From: Nitrospira sp. | GTDB lineage: Bacteria > Nitrospirota > Nitrospiria > Nitrospirales > Nitrospiraceae | Direction of reading: 5' to 3' | Length of the DNA stretch: 64,000 bases | Assembly (NCBI GenBank): GCA_020853775.1 | Contig: JADYYH010000021.1 | Location: forward strand, 1-64,000 | In this document: piece after piece, positions 42,885-52,763 of the stretch | Numbering within the stretch: position 1 is the stretch's first letter | Layout: each line of letters starts with the position of its first letter | The notes under the pieces: generated by a model | Told to the model about the DNA's origin: nothing | The model's input: only the letters and a program-made list of their open reading frames with translations | The model's database searches: none | Translations under genes and position numbers: made by a program

Positions 42885-43175
42885 GCGCGTTCGAAGGAAC
42901 AATAGACACGTGATCGACATATTTTCCTCGAGACGATTTCACGCTTGCCTTTCCCATTTCGGTAAGATACAGTGAAGGTGCTTCATTGCGAAGAGCCTTG
43001 GCGATGAAGTAGACAAAGAATTACAGGGCTCGATTCGATGTTGTTTTGGGTTCTTCCCGGGAATTTCGGAAGCCAGAGCTAAGATTGCCGCTGTGTTTGC
43101 ATCTTCGCCCCATTCCTTCCTCGTTTCTTTCTCGAGTCCCAGACAACACCATTCTATTCTCAAAGGAGGAACCCG
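42885..43175 (+). promoter_or_regulatory. Long leader region of the RNA-binding protein gene
   Basis: This 291-base gap contains no gene. A motif CGGTAAGATAC near 42960 recurs at 45607 upstream of uvrB and may be part of a promoter. If transcription starts there, the leader of the RRM gene would be about 200 bases long, as in cold-shock genes. Confidence 0.35.
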
Positions 43176-43472
43176 ATGGGTTCGAAGATCTACGTTGGCG
43201 GCTTGCCATATTCAACCACCGAGCAACAGCTGAGTGACCTGTTCGCGGTGCATGGCGCGGTGACGTCTGCGCGTATCATCACGGACAAGTTTACCGGGCA
43301 ATCACGGGGCTTTGGCTTTGTGGAAATGTCGGGAGATTCTGAGGCGCAGGCGGCAATCAACGCCTTGAACGGGACACAATTCGGCGGCCGGACTTTGACG
43401 GTCAACGAAGCCCGCCCGCAGGAGCCCCGCTCCGGTGGCGGTGGACGTGGAATGGGCGGGGGCCGGCACTAA
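43176..43472 (+). CDS. RRM-type RNA-binding protein
   Basis: The 98-residue protein is one RNA recognition motif with RNP2 (KIYVGGLPYST) and RNP1 (RGFGFVEM) and a Gly/Arg-rich tail. Bacterial RRM proteins of this size are found in cyanobacteria and some other phyla and bind RNA, often under cold stress. A strong AAAGGAGGA precedes the start. A terminator follows directly, so the gene is probably monocistronic. Confidence 0.95.
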   Translation: MGSKIYVGGLPYSTTEQQLSDLFAVHGAVTSARIITDKFTGQSRGFGFVEMSGDSEAQAAINALNGTQFGGRTLTVNEARPQEPRSGGGGRGMGGGRH

Positions 43473-43498
43473 GCTGCGCCCGTTTCTATATACCTATT

Positions 43499-43532
43499 CA
43501 GGGGCTGCCGACAGGGTAGCCCCTGCGTTTTT
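43499..43532 (+). terminator. Rho-independent terminator after the RRM gene
   Basis: An eight-base stem (CAGGGGCT / AGCCCCTG) is followed by CG and a run of five T. Confidence 0.85.
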
Positions 43533-43619
43533 CTTACCGTGTTGTCCTCTCTTTGGTCTGCAGGGCCATCAGGTTGCCTGCCCCTGTTTCCCCAGATAGA
43601 GAATTAGGAGTGTCGTTGC

Positions 43620-44969
43620 ATGGTGTCGTTTGCCGAATTGTCTCTTACATCGTTTCTCGCTGACCGTTTACAGCAGGCCGGGTTTACCGCGCCGACTCCC
43701 ATTCAGGGCGCGGCAATTCCGCTGGCGCTACAGGGGCGCGATCTGTTGGCCCAGGCCAAAACGGGGAGCGGGAAAACGTTGGCGTTTCTCATTCCGTTGA
43801 TTGAACGGGCCGTCAAGGAAGGGTGGAAGCCCGCCGGCCATGCGTCCGCGCAGAACGGGCCGTCCCGATCGCCGCGCGCCCTGGTGTTGGCGCCGACCCG
43901 TGAGTTGGCCCTTCAGATTGAAATGGAACTGCGCAAGTATGCGCCACCGGCGGTGACGTCGCTGGCCGTGTACGGGGGTGTTCCGATCGAGCGGCATTAC
44001 CGCGCGCTTCGCCAGCCGCCGATGATTGTGATCGGGACGCCGGGACGTCTGCTGGACGTGGCCGGCACTCGTCATTTGGATTTGCGCGGCATCGAATATG
44101 TCGTGATGGACGAGGCCGATCAAATGCTTGATCGCGGCTTCCTGCGCGACATTCAACGCATTTTGCAACTGCTTCCCACGCAGCGGCAGACCATGCTGTT
44201 TTCGGCCACGTTCTCGCCGGACATTCTCACGCTGGCGGAGTCGATGCTGAAGAATCCTGCCCGTACCGCCGTGGATCCAGGCGTGAACACGCCGACCACC
44301 ATCACCCATGCCTATTACGTGGTGCCGAGCGAATCGTCGCGGGTGCAACTGATTCATACGCTGCTGCAATCGTCGGAAGCCGGTGATCAGTCGATGGTGT
44401 TTTGCGATCAGAAATACAAAGTGAAACGGTTGGCGGCCCGGTTGGGTGGTGAACCGGCCTCGGTGGGCGCCATTACCGGCAATCATTCGCAGGCTCAGCG
44501 TGAGCGGACGCTGACGGCGTTCCGTTCCGGGCGGTTGCGCTCGTTGGTGGCGACCGATGTCGCGGCGCGTGGCTTGGATGTGCCGACCGTCTCGCAGGTC
44601 ATTCATTATGAGTTGCCCGGCAACCCCACCTCGTATGTCCACCGGACCGGTCGGACAGGCCGCGCTGAACGATCCGGGGCCACGCTTTTGATTCTCTCTC
44701 CGCAAGAGGAACATGAATATCTCGCGATGGTGCGTCGGCTGCGCATCCAAACGAAGCGCCTGACGCTGCCGACTTTGGCGACGTTGCCGCCTCCTGCTCG
44801 TGAGACGGAGTCGAACGGACAAGCCCGACATGATGGACGTGGACGAGATGCTAGGCCGCGTCGTTCCGGAGAGCGTCCCAACTCTATGAGCCAAGACTCC
44901 CGAGGTGGGCAGGGCCGCCGGGGATGGCGTGCCGGTCGTCCTGCGGCTCCGCGCCGCGGCAATAGTTGA
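43620..44969 (+). CDS. DEAD-box RNA helicase (RhlE-like)
   Basis: The 449-residue protein has the DEAD-box motifs in order: the Q motif region (GFTAPTPIQ), AKTGSGKT, PTREL, TPGRLL, DEAD in VMDEADQMLD, SAT, and HRTGRTGR near the end. An Arg/Gly-rich tail follows, as in RhlE/CsdA proteins. It unwinds RNA during ribosome assembly or cold stress. It lies just after the RRM gene, a common pairing for RNA metabolism. The start has TAGGAG. Confidence 0.95.
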   Translation: MVSFAELSLTSFLADRLQQAGFTAPTPIQGAAIPLALQGRDLLAQAKTGSGKTLAFLIPLIERAVKEGWKPAGHASAQNGPSRSPRALVLAPTRELALQIEMELRKYAPPAVTSLAVYGGVPIERHYRALRQPPMIVIGTPGRLLDVAGTRHLDLRGIEYVVMDEADQMLDRGFLRDIQRILQLLPTQRQTMLFSATFSPDILTLAESMLKNPARTAVDPGVNTPTTITHAYYVVPSESSRVQLIHTLLQSSEAGDQSMVFCDQKYKVKRLAARLGGEPASVGAITGNHSQAQRERTLTAFRSGRLRSLVATDVAARGLDVPTVSQVIHYELPGNPTSYVHRTGRTGRAERSGATLLILSPQEEHEYLAMVRRLRIQTKRLTLPTLATLPPPARETESNGQARHDGRGRDARPRRSGERPNSMSQDSRGGQGRRGWRAGRPAAPRRGNS

Positions 44970-44980
44970 TGCATTGCACG

Positions 44981-45003
44981 GCCGGACAGAAAGGCTGTCC
45001 GGC
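44981..45003 (+). terminator. Hairpin between helicase and FKBP genes
   Basis: A perfect nine-base stem (GCCGGACAG / CTGTCCGGC) with loop AAAGG lies between the stop of the helicase and the ribosome site of the FKBP gene. There is no T-run, so it may be an attenuator or a processing site. Confidence 0.4.
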
Positions 45004-45023
45004 AGATTGAGGAGGAGGCCGCG

Positions 45024-45557
45024 ATGAGATCTGCACGGAATCTGTTGCTGAGCATGATAATCGCCGCCGGTTGCCTGGGAGCCGGCGAGTGCGCCTTCGC
45101 GCAAGGCGATCTTGTCGTTGCCGACGGGATGAAGGTGTCGTTGGAATATACGTTGTCGCTTCCCGACAAAAGCGTGGCCGATTCGAATGTCGGTCAGGAG
45201 CCGATTACCTTTGTGCAGGGAGCGCATGAAATCGTTCCCGGCCTCGAAAAGGCGCTCGACGGCATGAAGGCCGGACAGAAGCGGCGCATCGATGTGTCGG
45301 CGCAAGATGCCTACGGTCCCTATAACAATAAACTGCGGCAAAGTATCGATAAGGATAAACTTCCCAAAGACGTGAAGGTCGGAGATATTTTGCAAGCCTC
45401 GGACAACCGGTTGGTCAAAGTCTTGGAAGTGAATGAGAAGAAAGTCCTGATTGATCTCAATCATCCACTGGCGGGAAAGACGCTCACCTTCGACGTGAAT
45501 ATCCTCAAGGTGGAAAAAGGCGATGCCGCCGACGCTCCTGACAAGAAAACTCACTGA
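45024..45557 (+). CDS. Periplasmic FKBP-type peptidyl-prolyl isomerase (SlyD-like)
   Basis: The 177-residue precursor has a signal peptide ending near GECAFAQGD and one FKBP domain of the SlyD layout: VSLEYTLSLPDKSVAD, IVPGLEKALDGMKAGQ, the inserted chaperone loop and VLIDLNHPLAGKTLTFDV. It should speed proline isomerisation of exported proteins. It lacks the His-rich tail of SlyD. The start has GAGGAGG. Confidence 0.92.
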   Translation: MRSARNLLLSMIIAAGCLGAGECAFAQGDLVVADGMKVSLEYTLSLPDKSVADSNVGQEPITFVQGAHEIVPGLEKALDGMKAGQKRRIDVSAQDAYGPYNNKLRQSIDKDKLPKDVKVGDILQASDNRLVKVLEVNEKKVLIDLNHPLAGKTLTFDVNILKVEKGDAADAPDKKTH

Positions 45558-45624
45558 GTGATCGCTAGTCACCTCGTGGTAACCCAGGTCGGGTGTTTTC
45601 TCTCCCGGTAAGATACCTGCCGAA

Positions 45625-45651
45625 TCGCCGTGACGGTCAGCGTCACGGCGA
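45625..45651. other. Strong hairpin in the gap before uvrB
   Basis: A perfect 11-base inverted repeat (TCGCCGTGACG / CGTCACGGCGA) with a five-base loop. No T-run follows, so it is not a standard terminator. It may be an operator or an end of transcription for the FKBP gene. Confidence 0.4.
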
Positions 45652-45840
45652 CAAAGTCTGCTTCGACTCTTCCTTCAAGCGGTGTCGGTGCGAATCGTTC
45701 CGAGCAGGTGGCATGTCGTTCGAGACATGTTCGGGAAGATCGTCGCCTCGTCTGCCTCGGTCGCATCTTCAAAACCGGCGAACTTCACCGCTTTCAAGAG
45801 AGGGCGATTTAATTAGCGCGCATGCTATGATGAAACGATT

Positions 45841-47838
45841 ATGCCCCCATTTAAGCTCGATGCTCCCTTCAAGCCCTGCGGCGATCAGGGCCAGGCGATT
45901 GACAAGCTGACGTCCGGAATCCTGGCGGGCAAACAGCACCAGGCTCTGTTGGGCGTCACCGGATCCGGTAAGACGTTCACAATGGCCAACGTCATCGAGC
46001 GGGTTCAGAAGCCCACGCTCGTGCTCGTGCACAATAAGACGCTGGCGGGTCAGCTCTATCAGGAATTCAAACAGTTCTTTCCGCACAATGCGGTCGAATA
46101 CTTCATCAGTTATTACGATTACTACCAGCCGGAAGCCTACATTCCCCAGAGCGACATCTATATTGCGAAGGATGCCTCGATCAATGACGCGATCGATCAG
46201 ATGCGCCATGCCGCGACGACGTCCTTGCTGCAGCGGAATGATGTGCTGATCGTGTCGTCCGTCTCTTGCATCTACGGCCTCGGGTCGCCGGAGGTCTACC
46301 ATGACATGTTGGTGTATCTCGAAGAAGGTATGGAGACGCGGCGCGAGAAGATACTGGCCAAACTAGTCGATATTCAGTATGCGCGCAATGATGTGGATTT
46401 CCACCGGGGGACATTTCGCGCGCGCGGGGATGTCATCGAGATTTTTCCCGCTTCCTCAGAAGCCAAATCGGTGCGTATCGAACTGTTCGGCGATACGGTC
46501 GATGCCATTCATGAGATCGACCCGCTGACCGGCAAATCGTTGGGCAAGTTGCCGAAGATCGCCATCTACCCCAACACGCACTACCTCATTGCGCCGGACC
46601 GCTATGAACGGGCGATCACAGGCATTGAGGAGGAGCTGGACGCGAGAGTGGCGGCGTTCAGGAAAAACGGCCAGTTGTTGGAGGCGCAACGGATTGAGCA
46701 GCGGACCAAGTTCGATCTCGAAATGATCCGCGCCATGGGATATTGCCACGGGATTGAAAACTATTCGCGCCACTTGAGCGGGCGCGCCCCGGGAGATCCC
46801 CCGCCGACGTTGCTGGATTATTTCCCGAAAGACTTTCTCTTGATCATCGATGAATCGCACGCGACGGTGCCCCAAATCGGCGGCATGTACGAAGGCGATT
46901 TTTCCAGGAAGCGCACGCTCGTGGACTATGGATTCCGGCTGCCTTCTGCCGTCGACAATCGTCCGCTGAAATTTGCCGAGTTCGAGCGGATGCTCAAGCA
47001 GGTGATCTATGTGTCGGCGACGCCCGGCCCCTATGAGCTGGAGCATGCCAAGGGCGAGGTCATTGAGCAGATCATTCGCCCGACCGGCTTAATGGATCCC
47101 CTTATCGACGTGCGGTCGGCGAAGGGGCAGGTGGACAATCTTCTGGCGGAAGTACGCGCGGAGGCAGCGAAGGGCAATCGCGTGCTGGTCACCACTCTGA
47201 CTAAACGCATGGCCGAAGATCTCACGGAGTATTATCACGATCTCGGGGTGAAGGTGCGTTATCTCCACTCGGACATCAAGACGCTGGAGCGGGCAGAGAT
47301 TATTCGAGACCTCCGGCGCGGCGTGTTCGATGTGCTGGTCGGGATCAACCTCTTGCGGGAGGGGCTGGATCTTCCGGAAGTCGGATTGGTGGCGATTCTT
47401 GATGCGGATAAGGAAGGGTTTCTCCGGTCGCATCGGTCCCTGATTCAAACGGCAGGACGCGCGGCGAGAAATCTCGACGGCCGAGTCATTTTTTACGGGG
47501 ACACGGTGACTGACTCGATGCGGAGCGCCATAGACGAGACGGCGCGCCGGCGGCATATCCAGGAGGCCTACAATGTCGCCAATGGCATTACGCCCGAGAG
47601 CATCAAGAAGCTGATCCCAGTGCTCGACTATGCGTCCGGAGGAACGAATGCGGGGCAGCTCGAACTGGCGGCAGAATCGTCGGGGGACTATGCGCCGACA
47701 GGGGATACGGATCAGCTGATTCGCCGTCTGGAGGTCGAGATGAAGGCTGCCGCCAAGAAGTTGGAGTTCGAACGGGCGGCAGAGTTACGGAATCGGATCA
47801 GGTCCTTGAAGTTGAAAGCGTTGGAGTTAGCGCAGTAA
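45841..47838 (+). CDS. uvrB: Excinuclease ABC subunit B
   Basis: The 665-residue protein has Walker A (GVTGSGKT), the beta-hairpin stretch ([12 protein letters not shown]), the helicase motif YVSATPG, the motif near [11 protein letters not shown], and a C-terminal UVR motif ([17 protein letters not shown]). It verifies damage delivered by UvrA and recruits UvrC. A TATGAT box lies just upstream of the start. uvrA is about 30 kb away on the opposite strand. Confidence 0.97.
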   Translation: MPPFKLDAPFKPCGDQGQAIDKLTSGILAGKQHQALLGVTGSGKTFTMANVIERVQKPTLVLVHNKTLAGQLYQEFKQFFPHNAVEYFISYYDYYQPEAYIPQSDIYIAKDASINDAIDQMRHAATTSLLQRNDVLIVSSVSCIYGLGSPEVYHDMLVYLEEGMETRREKILAKLVDIQYARNDVDFHRGTFRARGDVIEIFPASSEAKSVRIELFGDTVDAIHEIDPLTGKSLGKLPKIAIYPNTHYLIAPDRYERAITGIEEELDARVAAFRKNGQLLEAQRIEQRTKFDLEMIRAMGYCHGIENYSRHLSGRAPGDPPPTLLDYFPKDFLLIIDESHATVPQIGGMYEGDFSRKRTLVDYGFRLPSAVDNRPLKFAEFERMLKQVIYVSATPGPYELEHAKGEVIEQIIRPTGLMDPLIDVRSAKGQVDNLLAEVRAEAAKGNRVLVTTLTKRMAEDLTEYYHDLGVKVRYLHSDIKTLERAEIIRDLRRGVFDVLVGINLLREGLDLPEVGLVAILDADKEGFLRSHRSLIQTAGRAARNLDGRVIFYGDTVTDSMRSAIDETARRRHIQEAYNVANGITPESIKKLIPVLDYASGGTNAGQLELAAESSGDYAPTGDTDQLIRRLEVEMKAAAKKLEFERAAELRNRIRSLKLKALELAQ

Positions 47839-47881
47839 CGGCTGAGCCGTACGACGACGCTACGGGTAGGATTCCCTCAAG

Positions 47882-48142
47882 TCACATCTGTTTGTACAGG
47901 TAGGCCCCCAGAAACATCCCCAACACGCTGAGCAGATTGACCTTGATGCTGAAGCCGAAGGTCAGTTTGAGGAGAACCAGGTCGACGGTGAGCGGCGGGT
48001 TGATCCCGGGAGAGAAATTGCTGGCAAAGATGTTTTGAATCGCGCCGTTCGGGGCCATCACTCGCAGAATTTCACCGAAAATCCCGCCCAGCATTCCGCC
48101 GATCAGGATAAAGATCAGCAGCACGCCGATCGATTTTCTCAT
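47882..48142 (-). CDS. DUF4321 family small membrane protein
   Basis: The 86-residue protein has an N-terminal membrane helix (IGVLLIFILIGGMLGGIFGEIL), a short extracytoplasmic loop, and a C-terminal helix ending in GMFLGAYLYKQM. This is the DUF4321 layout. The start at 48142 has a GGGAGAG site. Function is unknown. Confidence 0.8.
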   Translation of the reverse strand: MRKSIGVLLIFILIGGMLGGIFGEILRVMAPNGAIQNIFASNFSPGINPPLTVDLVLLKLTFGFSIKVNLLSVLGMFLGAYLYKQM

Positions 48143-48517
48143 CCGATGTCTCTCCCGGTTCACACTGTCGGCGGTATGTGCCGACTTTAGGCACCATATC
48201 GGAAGCGTAAAATGATGTCAACAAAATGCATGCCAGATGCCGGTCAGGTGCATGTTACTGAACGGGAAGGTTCGCTGGCGCGCGTCTGGGTAAAACTTTC
48301 CTTGCCGGCTGTCCACAGGCAAAAGACTGGGACTGCTTCTGAGAATGGCAAAGGCCGGCGGGGAATTTCGAACGCAGTGTGGCGTGACGGCTCTAGGGCA
48401 TCGTGAACGGCGGTGCTGAATATCTTGACTTCACGCGCCCCCCTTCTATAGACTGCCCGATGCTATTTTTTTGATGTTTTTCGAGGCGATCGGAGCTCTG
48501 GCTCGAGCCCGGCTTCG
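48143..48517. other. Intergenic region with ffh promoter
   Basis: The gap holds the promoter described for ffh. A 64-codon frame (48212-48406) lacks a ribosome site. Nothing else is seen. Confidence 0.4.
48425..48452 (+). promoter_or_regulatory. Sigma70-like promoter for ffh
   Basis: TTGACT (48425-48430) and TATAGA (48447-48452) are 16 bases apart. The leader to the start codon would be about 60 bases. Confidence 0.5.
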
Positions 48518-49891
48518 ATGGCCTTTTTCTTTGGTGATTTGGTGCTTGACGCGCTGAGCGAAAAATTTGAACGGATCCTCAAAAAGCTTCGTGGGCAAGG
48601 TGTGCTCACGGAGGACAATATTGCCGAAGCGCTGAAGGAAGTCCGTCTCGCGCTGCTCGAAGCCGACGTGAATTTCAAGGTCGTCAAGGATTTCCTGGAC
48701 CGCGTGCGTGAAAAAGCGATCGGTCAGGAAGTGCTGAAAAGCCTGACGCCGGGTCATCAGGTCGTCAAGGTTGTCTGGGACGAACTCCGCGGCATGATGG
48801 GCGGTGAGCGGTCGAGCATCAGTCTTGCCTCCAGGCCTCCGACGATTCTGATGATGGTCGGATTGCAGGGAGCCGGGAAAACGACGACCTCCGGAAAACT
48901 GGCCCGCTTATTCAAGAGCCAAGGGAAACGGGTGTTGCTTGTGGCGGCCGACCCGCGTCGCCCTGCCGCAGGCGATCAGCTGGCGAGCCTCGGACACGAC
49001 CTGGGGATCGATGTTCATCGGTTCGATCAAGTGGATGCTTCGCGGGCCGATGTCGTGCGTATTTGCCAGCGCGGAGTGGAGCGGGCCGAGGAGCAGGGCT
49101 ACGACCTCGTTGTGCTGGATACCGGCGGCCGGTTGCATGTTGATGACGAATTGATGGCCGAACTCGTGGCGGTCAAAGAAGCCGTGACTCCGCACGAGGT
49201 GCTGCTGGTTGCCGATGCGATGACCGGTCAGGATGCGGTCAATATGGCCGGGCAGTTCGACCGGCAGGTCGGTCTCACCGGGGTGATCCTGACCAAAGTT
49301 GAAGGCGACGCCCGTGGCGGCGCGGTCCTGTCTATCCGGGCCGTGACCGGGAAGCCGATCAAGTTTCTCGGAATGGGAGAAAAGCTCGACGCGTTGGAGC
49401 CCTTCCATCCGGATCGGATGGCCTCGCGGATCCTCGGAATGGGCGATGTCCTCTCATTGATCGAAAAGGCGCAGGAGACGTTTTCGCAGGAAGAGGCGGA
49501 AGCCGCGCAAAAGAAACTGACGAGCAGCACCTTTACGTTGGAAGACTTTCGCTCGCAACTGGGACAAATGAACCGGCTGGGATCCTTCGAACAGATCCTG
49601 GGTATGCTGCCGGGCGGACAAAAGTTGAAAGACCTCGCGAACAGCGGGTTGCCGGAAAAAGAAATGAAGCGGGTCGCGGCCATGATCGATTCCATGACCA
49701 GCCGTGAACGGCGCGATCACACGCTGATCAACGGCAGCAGGAAAAAACGAATCGCGCGCGGCAGCGGGACGAGCGTGCAAGAGGTCAACCGTCTGATCAA
49801 GCAGTTTTTGCAGGCTCGAAAGATCGCCAAGGTCATGTCGGGCGGCGCCGGCGGGCGGCGTCAGTTGGCCCAAATGCTTCGGGGAATGTGA
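48518..49891 (+). CDS. ffh: Signal recognition particle GTPase
   Basis: The 457-residue protein has the N domain (EALKEVRLALLEADVNFKV), the G domain with GLQGAGKTTT, DTGGR and TKVEGDARGGA, and a Met-rich M domain ending in QLAQMLRGM. It binds 4.5S RNA and signal sequences and delivers ribosomes to FtsY. The G3 (DTGGR instead of DTAGR) and G4 (Glu instead of Asp) residues differ from the E. coli protein. The first codons (MAFFFGDLV) precede the usual start of the family, so GTG 48542 is possible; neither has a clear ribosome site. Confidence 0.95.
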   Translation: MAFFFGDLVLDALSEKFERILKKLRGQGVLTEDNIAEALKEVRLALLEADVNFKVVKDFLDRVREKAIGQEVLKSLTPGHQVVKVVWDELRGMMGGERSSISLASRPPTILMMVGLQGAGKTTTSGKLARLFKSQGKRVLLVAADPRRPAAGDQLASLGHDLGIDVHRFDQVDASRADVVRICQRGVERAEEQGYDLVVLDTGGRLHVDDELMAELVAVKEAVTPHEVLLVADAMTGQDAVNMAGQFDRQVGLTGVILTKVEGDARGGAVLSIRAVTGKPIKFLGMGEKLDALEPFHPDRMASRILGMGDVLSLIEKAQETFSQEEAEAAQKKLTSSTFTLEDFRSQLGQMNRLGSFEQILGMLPGGQKLKDLANSGLPEKEMKRVAAMIDSMTSRERRDHTLINGSRKKRIARGSGTSVQEVNRLIKQFLQARKIAKVMSGGAGGRRQLAQMLRGM

Positions 49892-49992
49892 GCGGGCTAG
49901 CTCATGAGTGTACAGATAGTTTCGGTGGAGCAGAGCATGTTAACCGAGCAAACCCAGCGATGGCTGAGGGCTCATTATTGTAGGAGGTTCTA

Positions 49993-50301
49993 GTGGCGGT
50001 TCATTTACGATTGGCACGGACGGGACGACACAAGCGACCGATGTATCGGGTCATCGCAGCGGATTCACGCAAGCCGCGCGACGGCCGCTTTTTGGAAATT
50101 CTTGGCATTTTCGATCCGCTGAAGAATCCGGCGGTGCCGGTGCTGAAGTCGGAACGGGTGCTCTCGTGGTTGCGGCATGGCGCTCAGCCCACGATGACGG
50201 TGCGGACGCTGTTGAAGCGGCACGGAGTCTGGAAGGAATTCGAGACTGAGAAGAGTGCGAAGGCTGAGAAGCCGGGAAAAGACGAGAAGAGCAAAAAGTA
50301 G
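49993..50301 (+). CDS. rpsP: Ribosomal protein bS16
   Basis: The 102-residue protein starts at GTG 49993 after TAGGAGG and begins VHLRLARTGRHKRPMYRV, the bS16 signature. The C-terminal end is a Lys/Glu-rich extension (KSAKAEKPGKDEKSKK) beyond the usual 80-90 residues. It leads the conserved rpsP-rimM-trmD-rplS order. Confidence 0.97.
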   Translation: MAVHLRLARTGRHKRPMYRVIAADSRKPRDGRFLEILGIFDPLKNPAVPVLKSERVLSWLRHGAQPTMTVRTLLKRHGVWKEFETEKSAKAEKPGKDEKSKK

Positions 50302-50310
50302 TCGGATCTC

Positions 50311-50838
50311 ATGACGCCGCTCGATCAGGCAGAGCTTGTGACCATTGGAAGGATCGAGCGATCCTTTGGGGTGCGAGGCGAAGCGCGTGTGCGGTCGCTG
50401 AGCGATGTGCCAGGGCGATTTGAGGCCCTGCGCGAGGTGACGATTGTTGCGTCGAGCGGCAAAAGCCTCGTGACGCGGGTCACGCATGTTCGGTCCGGTG
50501 GGCCGACATTGATCGTGGGGTTCGAAGCATTCACGACGCCGGAGCAGGTCGCCGAGTTTCGCGGTGGACTTTTGCAGGTTCCGCGTGGGGACTCGCCGGC
50601 GCTGCCGACCGATCAGTACTATCAATGTGACTTGATCGGGATGGTTGTCCAGGATGAAGGCGGAACGGTATTGGGCCAGCTGGAAGACGTGCTGGCCATG
50701 TCTGATAATCAGGCCTTCGTCGTGCGGCAGGACGGAAAAGAATTGCTGATTCCTGCGGCCAAACAAATCGTGGTGTCGGTGAATGTCGCGAAGCGGGTGA
50801 TGACGGTTCGGCTACCTGAAGGGTTCGGAGATCTCTAA
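50311..50838 (+). CDS. rimM: 16S rRNA processing protein RimM
   Basis: The 175-residue protein has the RimM N-terminal beta-barrel (GRIERSFGVRGEARVRSLSD) and a C-terminal PRC-barrel (DLIGMVVQDEGGTVLGQLED). It helps mature the head of the 30S subunit. It begins nine bases after rpsP and ends one base before trmD. Confidence 0.96.
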   Translation: MTPLDQAELVTIGRIERSFGVRGEARVRSLSDVPGRFEALREVTIVASSGKSLVTRVTHVRSGGPTLIVGFEAFTTPEQVAEFRGGLLQVPRGDSPALPTDQYYQCDLIGMVVQDEGGTVLGQLEDVLAMSDNQAFVVRQDGKELLIPAAKQIVVSVNVAKRVMTVRLPEGFGDL

Positions 50839-50839
50839 G

Positions 50840-51613
50840 ATGCGGTGTGCCGTTCTGACATTGTTCCCCGATATGGTGGCCCCAGTGCTTGGCCAGAGTA
50901 TTCTCAAGCGGGCCCAGGAAAAGGGATTGCTGGAGGTCTCTGTTCAAAACCTGCGGGACCATACGTTCGACCGGCACAAAACGGCGGACGACGTGCCATA
51001 TGGCGGGGGCGCGGGCATGGTCATGAAAGCTGAACCAGTCCTGCAGGCCGTTGATGCGGTGCGCGCCCAATATCAGGCCTCTCATCCCGGGACGACCTTG
51101 CGGGTAATCATGCCGTCTCCCCAGGGACGGCCGTTTACGCAAGCACTTGCGCAGTCTCTGGCGAACGATGACCGTGTCCTGGTATTTGTCTGCGGGCATT
51201 ACGAGGGCATGGATGAGCGTGTGAATGTGGCGCTGTGTCCGGAGCAGATCTCCGTCGGCGACTATGTATTGACCGGAGGGGAATTGGCGGCGCTGGTCAT
51301 GATCGACGCCGCGGCCCGCTTAGTCCCCGGTGTGCTGGGTGATGCGGCGTCGGCGGCCGAGGAATCGTTTACTGAAGGTTTGTTGGAGTATCCGCATTAC
51401 ACCAGGCCTGCGGAGGTGCGCGGGATGGCGGTTCCTGAGGTGCTGGTATCGGGGCACCATGAGGTGATCCGCTTGTGGCGCCGGAAAGAAGCGTTGCGAA
51501 ACACCTATGTGAAGCGACCGGATCTCCTGCGGGATCGAGAGCTTGGAGTGGAAGATCGACGGTTATTGAGTGAAGTGATGCAAGAGAGTCTAGTACAGGT
51601 ACCTGTTCGTTGA
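50840..51613 (+). CDS. trmD: tRNA (guanine37-N1)-methyltransferase
   Basis: The 257-residue protein contains the TrmD trefoil-knot motifs [27 protein letters not shown] and [14 protein letters not shown]. It methylates G37 of tRNA with S-adenosylmethionine and prevents frameshifts. It is nearly contiguous with rimM, so the two are translated together. Confidence 0.97.
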   Translation: MRCAVLTLFPDMVAPVLGQSILKRAQEKGLLEVSVQNLRDHTFDRHKTADDVPYGGGAGMVMKAEPVLQAVDAVRAQYQASHPGTTLRVIMPSPQGRPFTQALAQSLANDDRVLVFVCGHYEGMDERVNVALCPEQISVGDYVLTGGELAALVMIDAAARLVPGVLGDAASAAEESFTEGLLEYPHYTRPAEVRGMAVPEVLVSGHHEVIRLWRRKEALRNTYVKRPDLLRDRELGVEDRRLLSEVMQESLVQVPVR

Positions 51614-51629
51614 GAGGAGGAGAGAGACT

Positions 51630-52034
51630 ATGAATCGGCTAGAGCGGATCCAACGATCCTTAACCAAAAAAACGGCGCCCAAATTCGAGATCGGGGATAC
51701 CGTTCGTGTTCACGTGAAGGTCGTTGAGGGTGAAAAGGAACGTATCCAGGTCTATGAAGGGACGGTTATCGCCAGAAAAGGAACCCTGAATAGCGAAACC
51801 TTCACTGTGCGGAAGCTGTCGTATAACGTCGGTGTGGAACGGACCTTTCCGATCCATTCACCCAGCGTGGCGAAAGTTGACGTCGTCCGGCAAGGGCGAG
51901 TCCGCCGCGCCAAGTTGTATTATTTGCGGACGAAGAAGGGCAAGTTCGCCAAGGTCGAAGACCGCGAGTTCAAAGTCGAGAGCAAGGCGCAGACTGCAGC
52001 GAAGGCCGAAGCGGCAGCTGCGGCAAAGGCCTAA
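51630..52034 (+). CDS. rplS: Ribosomal protein bL19
   Basis: The 134-residue protein shows the bL19 core: [30 protein letters not shown]-like strand ([10 protein letters not shown]) and [21 protein letters not shown]. An Ala-rich tail extends it past the usual 115-120 residues. The start has GGAGGAGAG. Confidence 0.97.
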   Translation: MNRLERIQRSLTKKTAPKFEIGDTVRVHVKVVEGEKERIQVYEGTVIARKGTLNSETFTVRKLSYNVGVERTFPIHSPSVAKVDVVRQGRVRRAKLYYLRTKKGKFAKVEDREFKVESKAQTAAKAEAAAAAKA

Positions 52035-52073
52035 CACCGGCCCTTCGTATACGCTCAGGACAGAGGCGCACGT

Positions 52074-52763
52074 TTGGTTGGTAGCCTGAACCCGACGACA
52101 GGGGGACCCACCGAGGAATTTGAGGTGGAGGCTCGGTCGCGCGGATACCGGCATATTGCCGGTCTGGATGAGGCCGGACGTGGGCCTCTCGCCGGTCCGG
52201 TGGTTGCTGCGGCTGTATTATTGCCGCGACGATGTCGCCTGCCGGGACTCAACGACTCCAAACAAATTGTCGAATCGGACCGTGTTCGGCTCTTTGCTGA
52301 AATTGTCCGCCGCGCCACCGGTGTGGGTATCGGTGTTGCGACGGAGGCGGAAATCGATCGCCTGAACATTCTTCAAGCCTCTTTGTTGGCGATGCGTCGG
52401 GCGTTAATGGCGCTCCCGGTGCAACCGGACTTTTTGCTTCTGGATGCGGTCACTCTCTCCGGCCTCTCAATTCCCCAGCGTCCTATCATCAAAGGCGATG
52501 GCTTGTCCTGTTCCATTGCGGCGGCCTCGATTGTTGCCAAGGTGACGCGAGACCGCCTGATGGTCGAATATCACCGGTGGTATCCCCAATACAATTTTGC
52601 AGAGCATAAAGGCTATGGAACGCCTGAGCATCTGCGTTTGCTGCGCGAGCATGGGCCCTGTGCGATTCACCGGCGAAGTTTCGCGCCTGTACAACATTGC
52701 TTAGCGGACGATGCGACGGTCGACCGTTCGTTGTCCGATGAGAGTGAGAGCCTGCTCGACTGA
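52074..52763 (+). CDS. rnhB: Ribonuclease HII
   Basis: The protein has the RNase HII motifs: GLDEAGRGPLAGPVV near the N terminus, LNDSKQI, LLDAV and the late HKGYGTPEH stretch. It removes ribonucleotides from DNA. The frame starts at TTG 52074 (229 residues); a GTG at 52125, with GAGGA upstream, is a good alternative. Its end overlaps the first base of the next gene. Confidence 0.95.
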   Translation: MVGSLNPTTGGPTEEFEVEARSRGYRHIAGLDEAGRGPLAGPVVAAAVLLPRRCRLPGLNDSKQIVESDRVRLFAEIVRRATGVGIGVATEAEIDRLNILQASLLAMRRALMALPVQPDFLLLDAVTLSGLSIPQRPIIKGDGLSCSIAAASIVAKVTRDRLMVEYHRWYPQYNFAEHKGYGTPEHLRLLREHGPCAIHRRSFAPVQHCLADDATVDRSLSDESESLLD

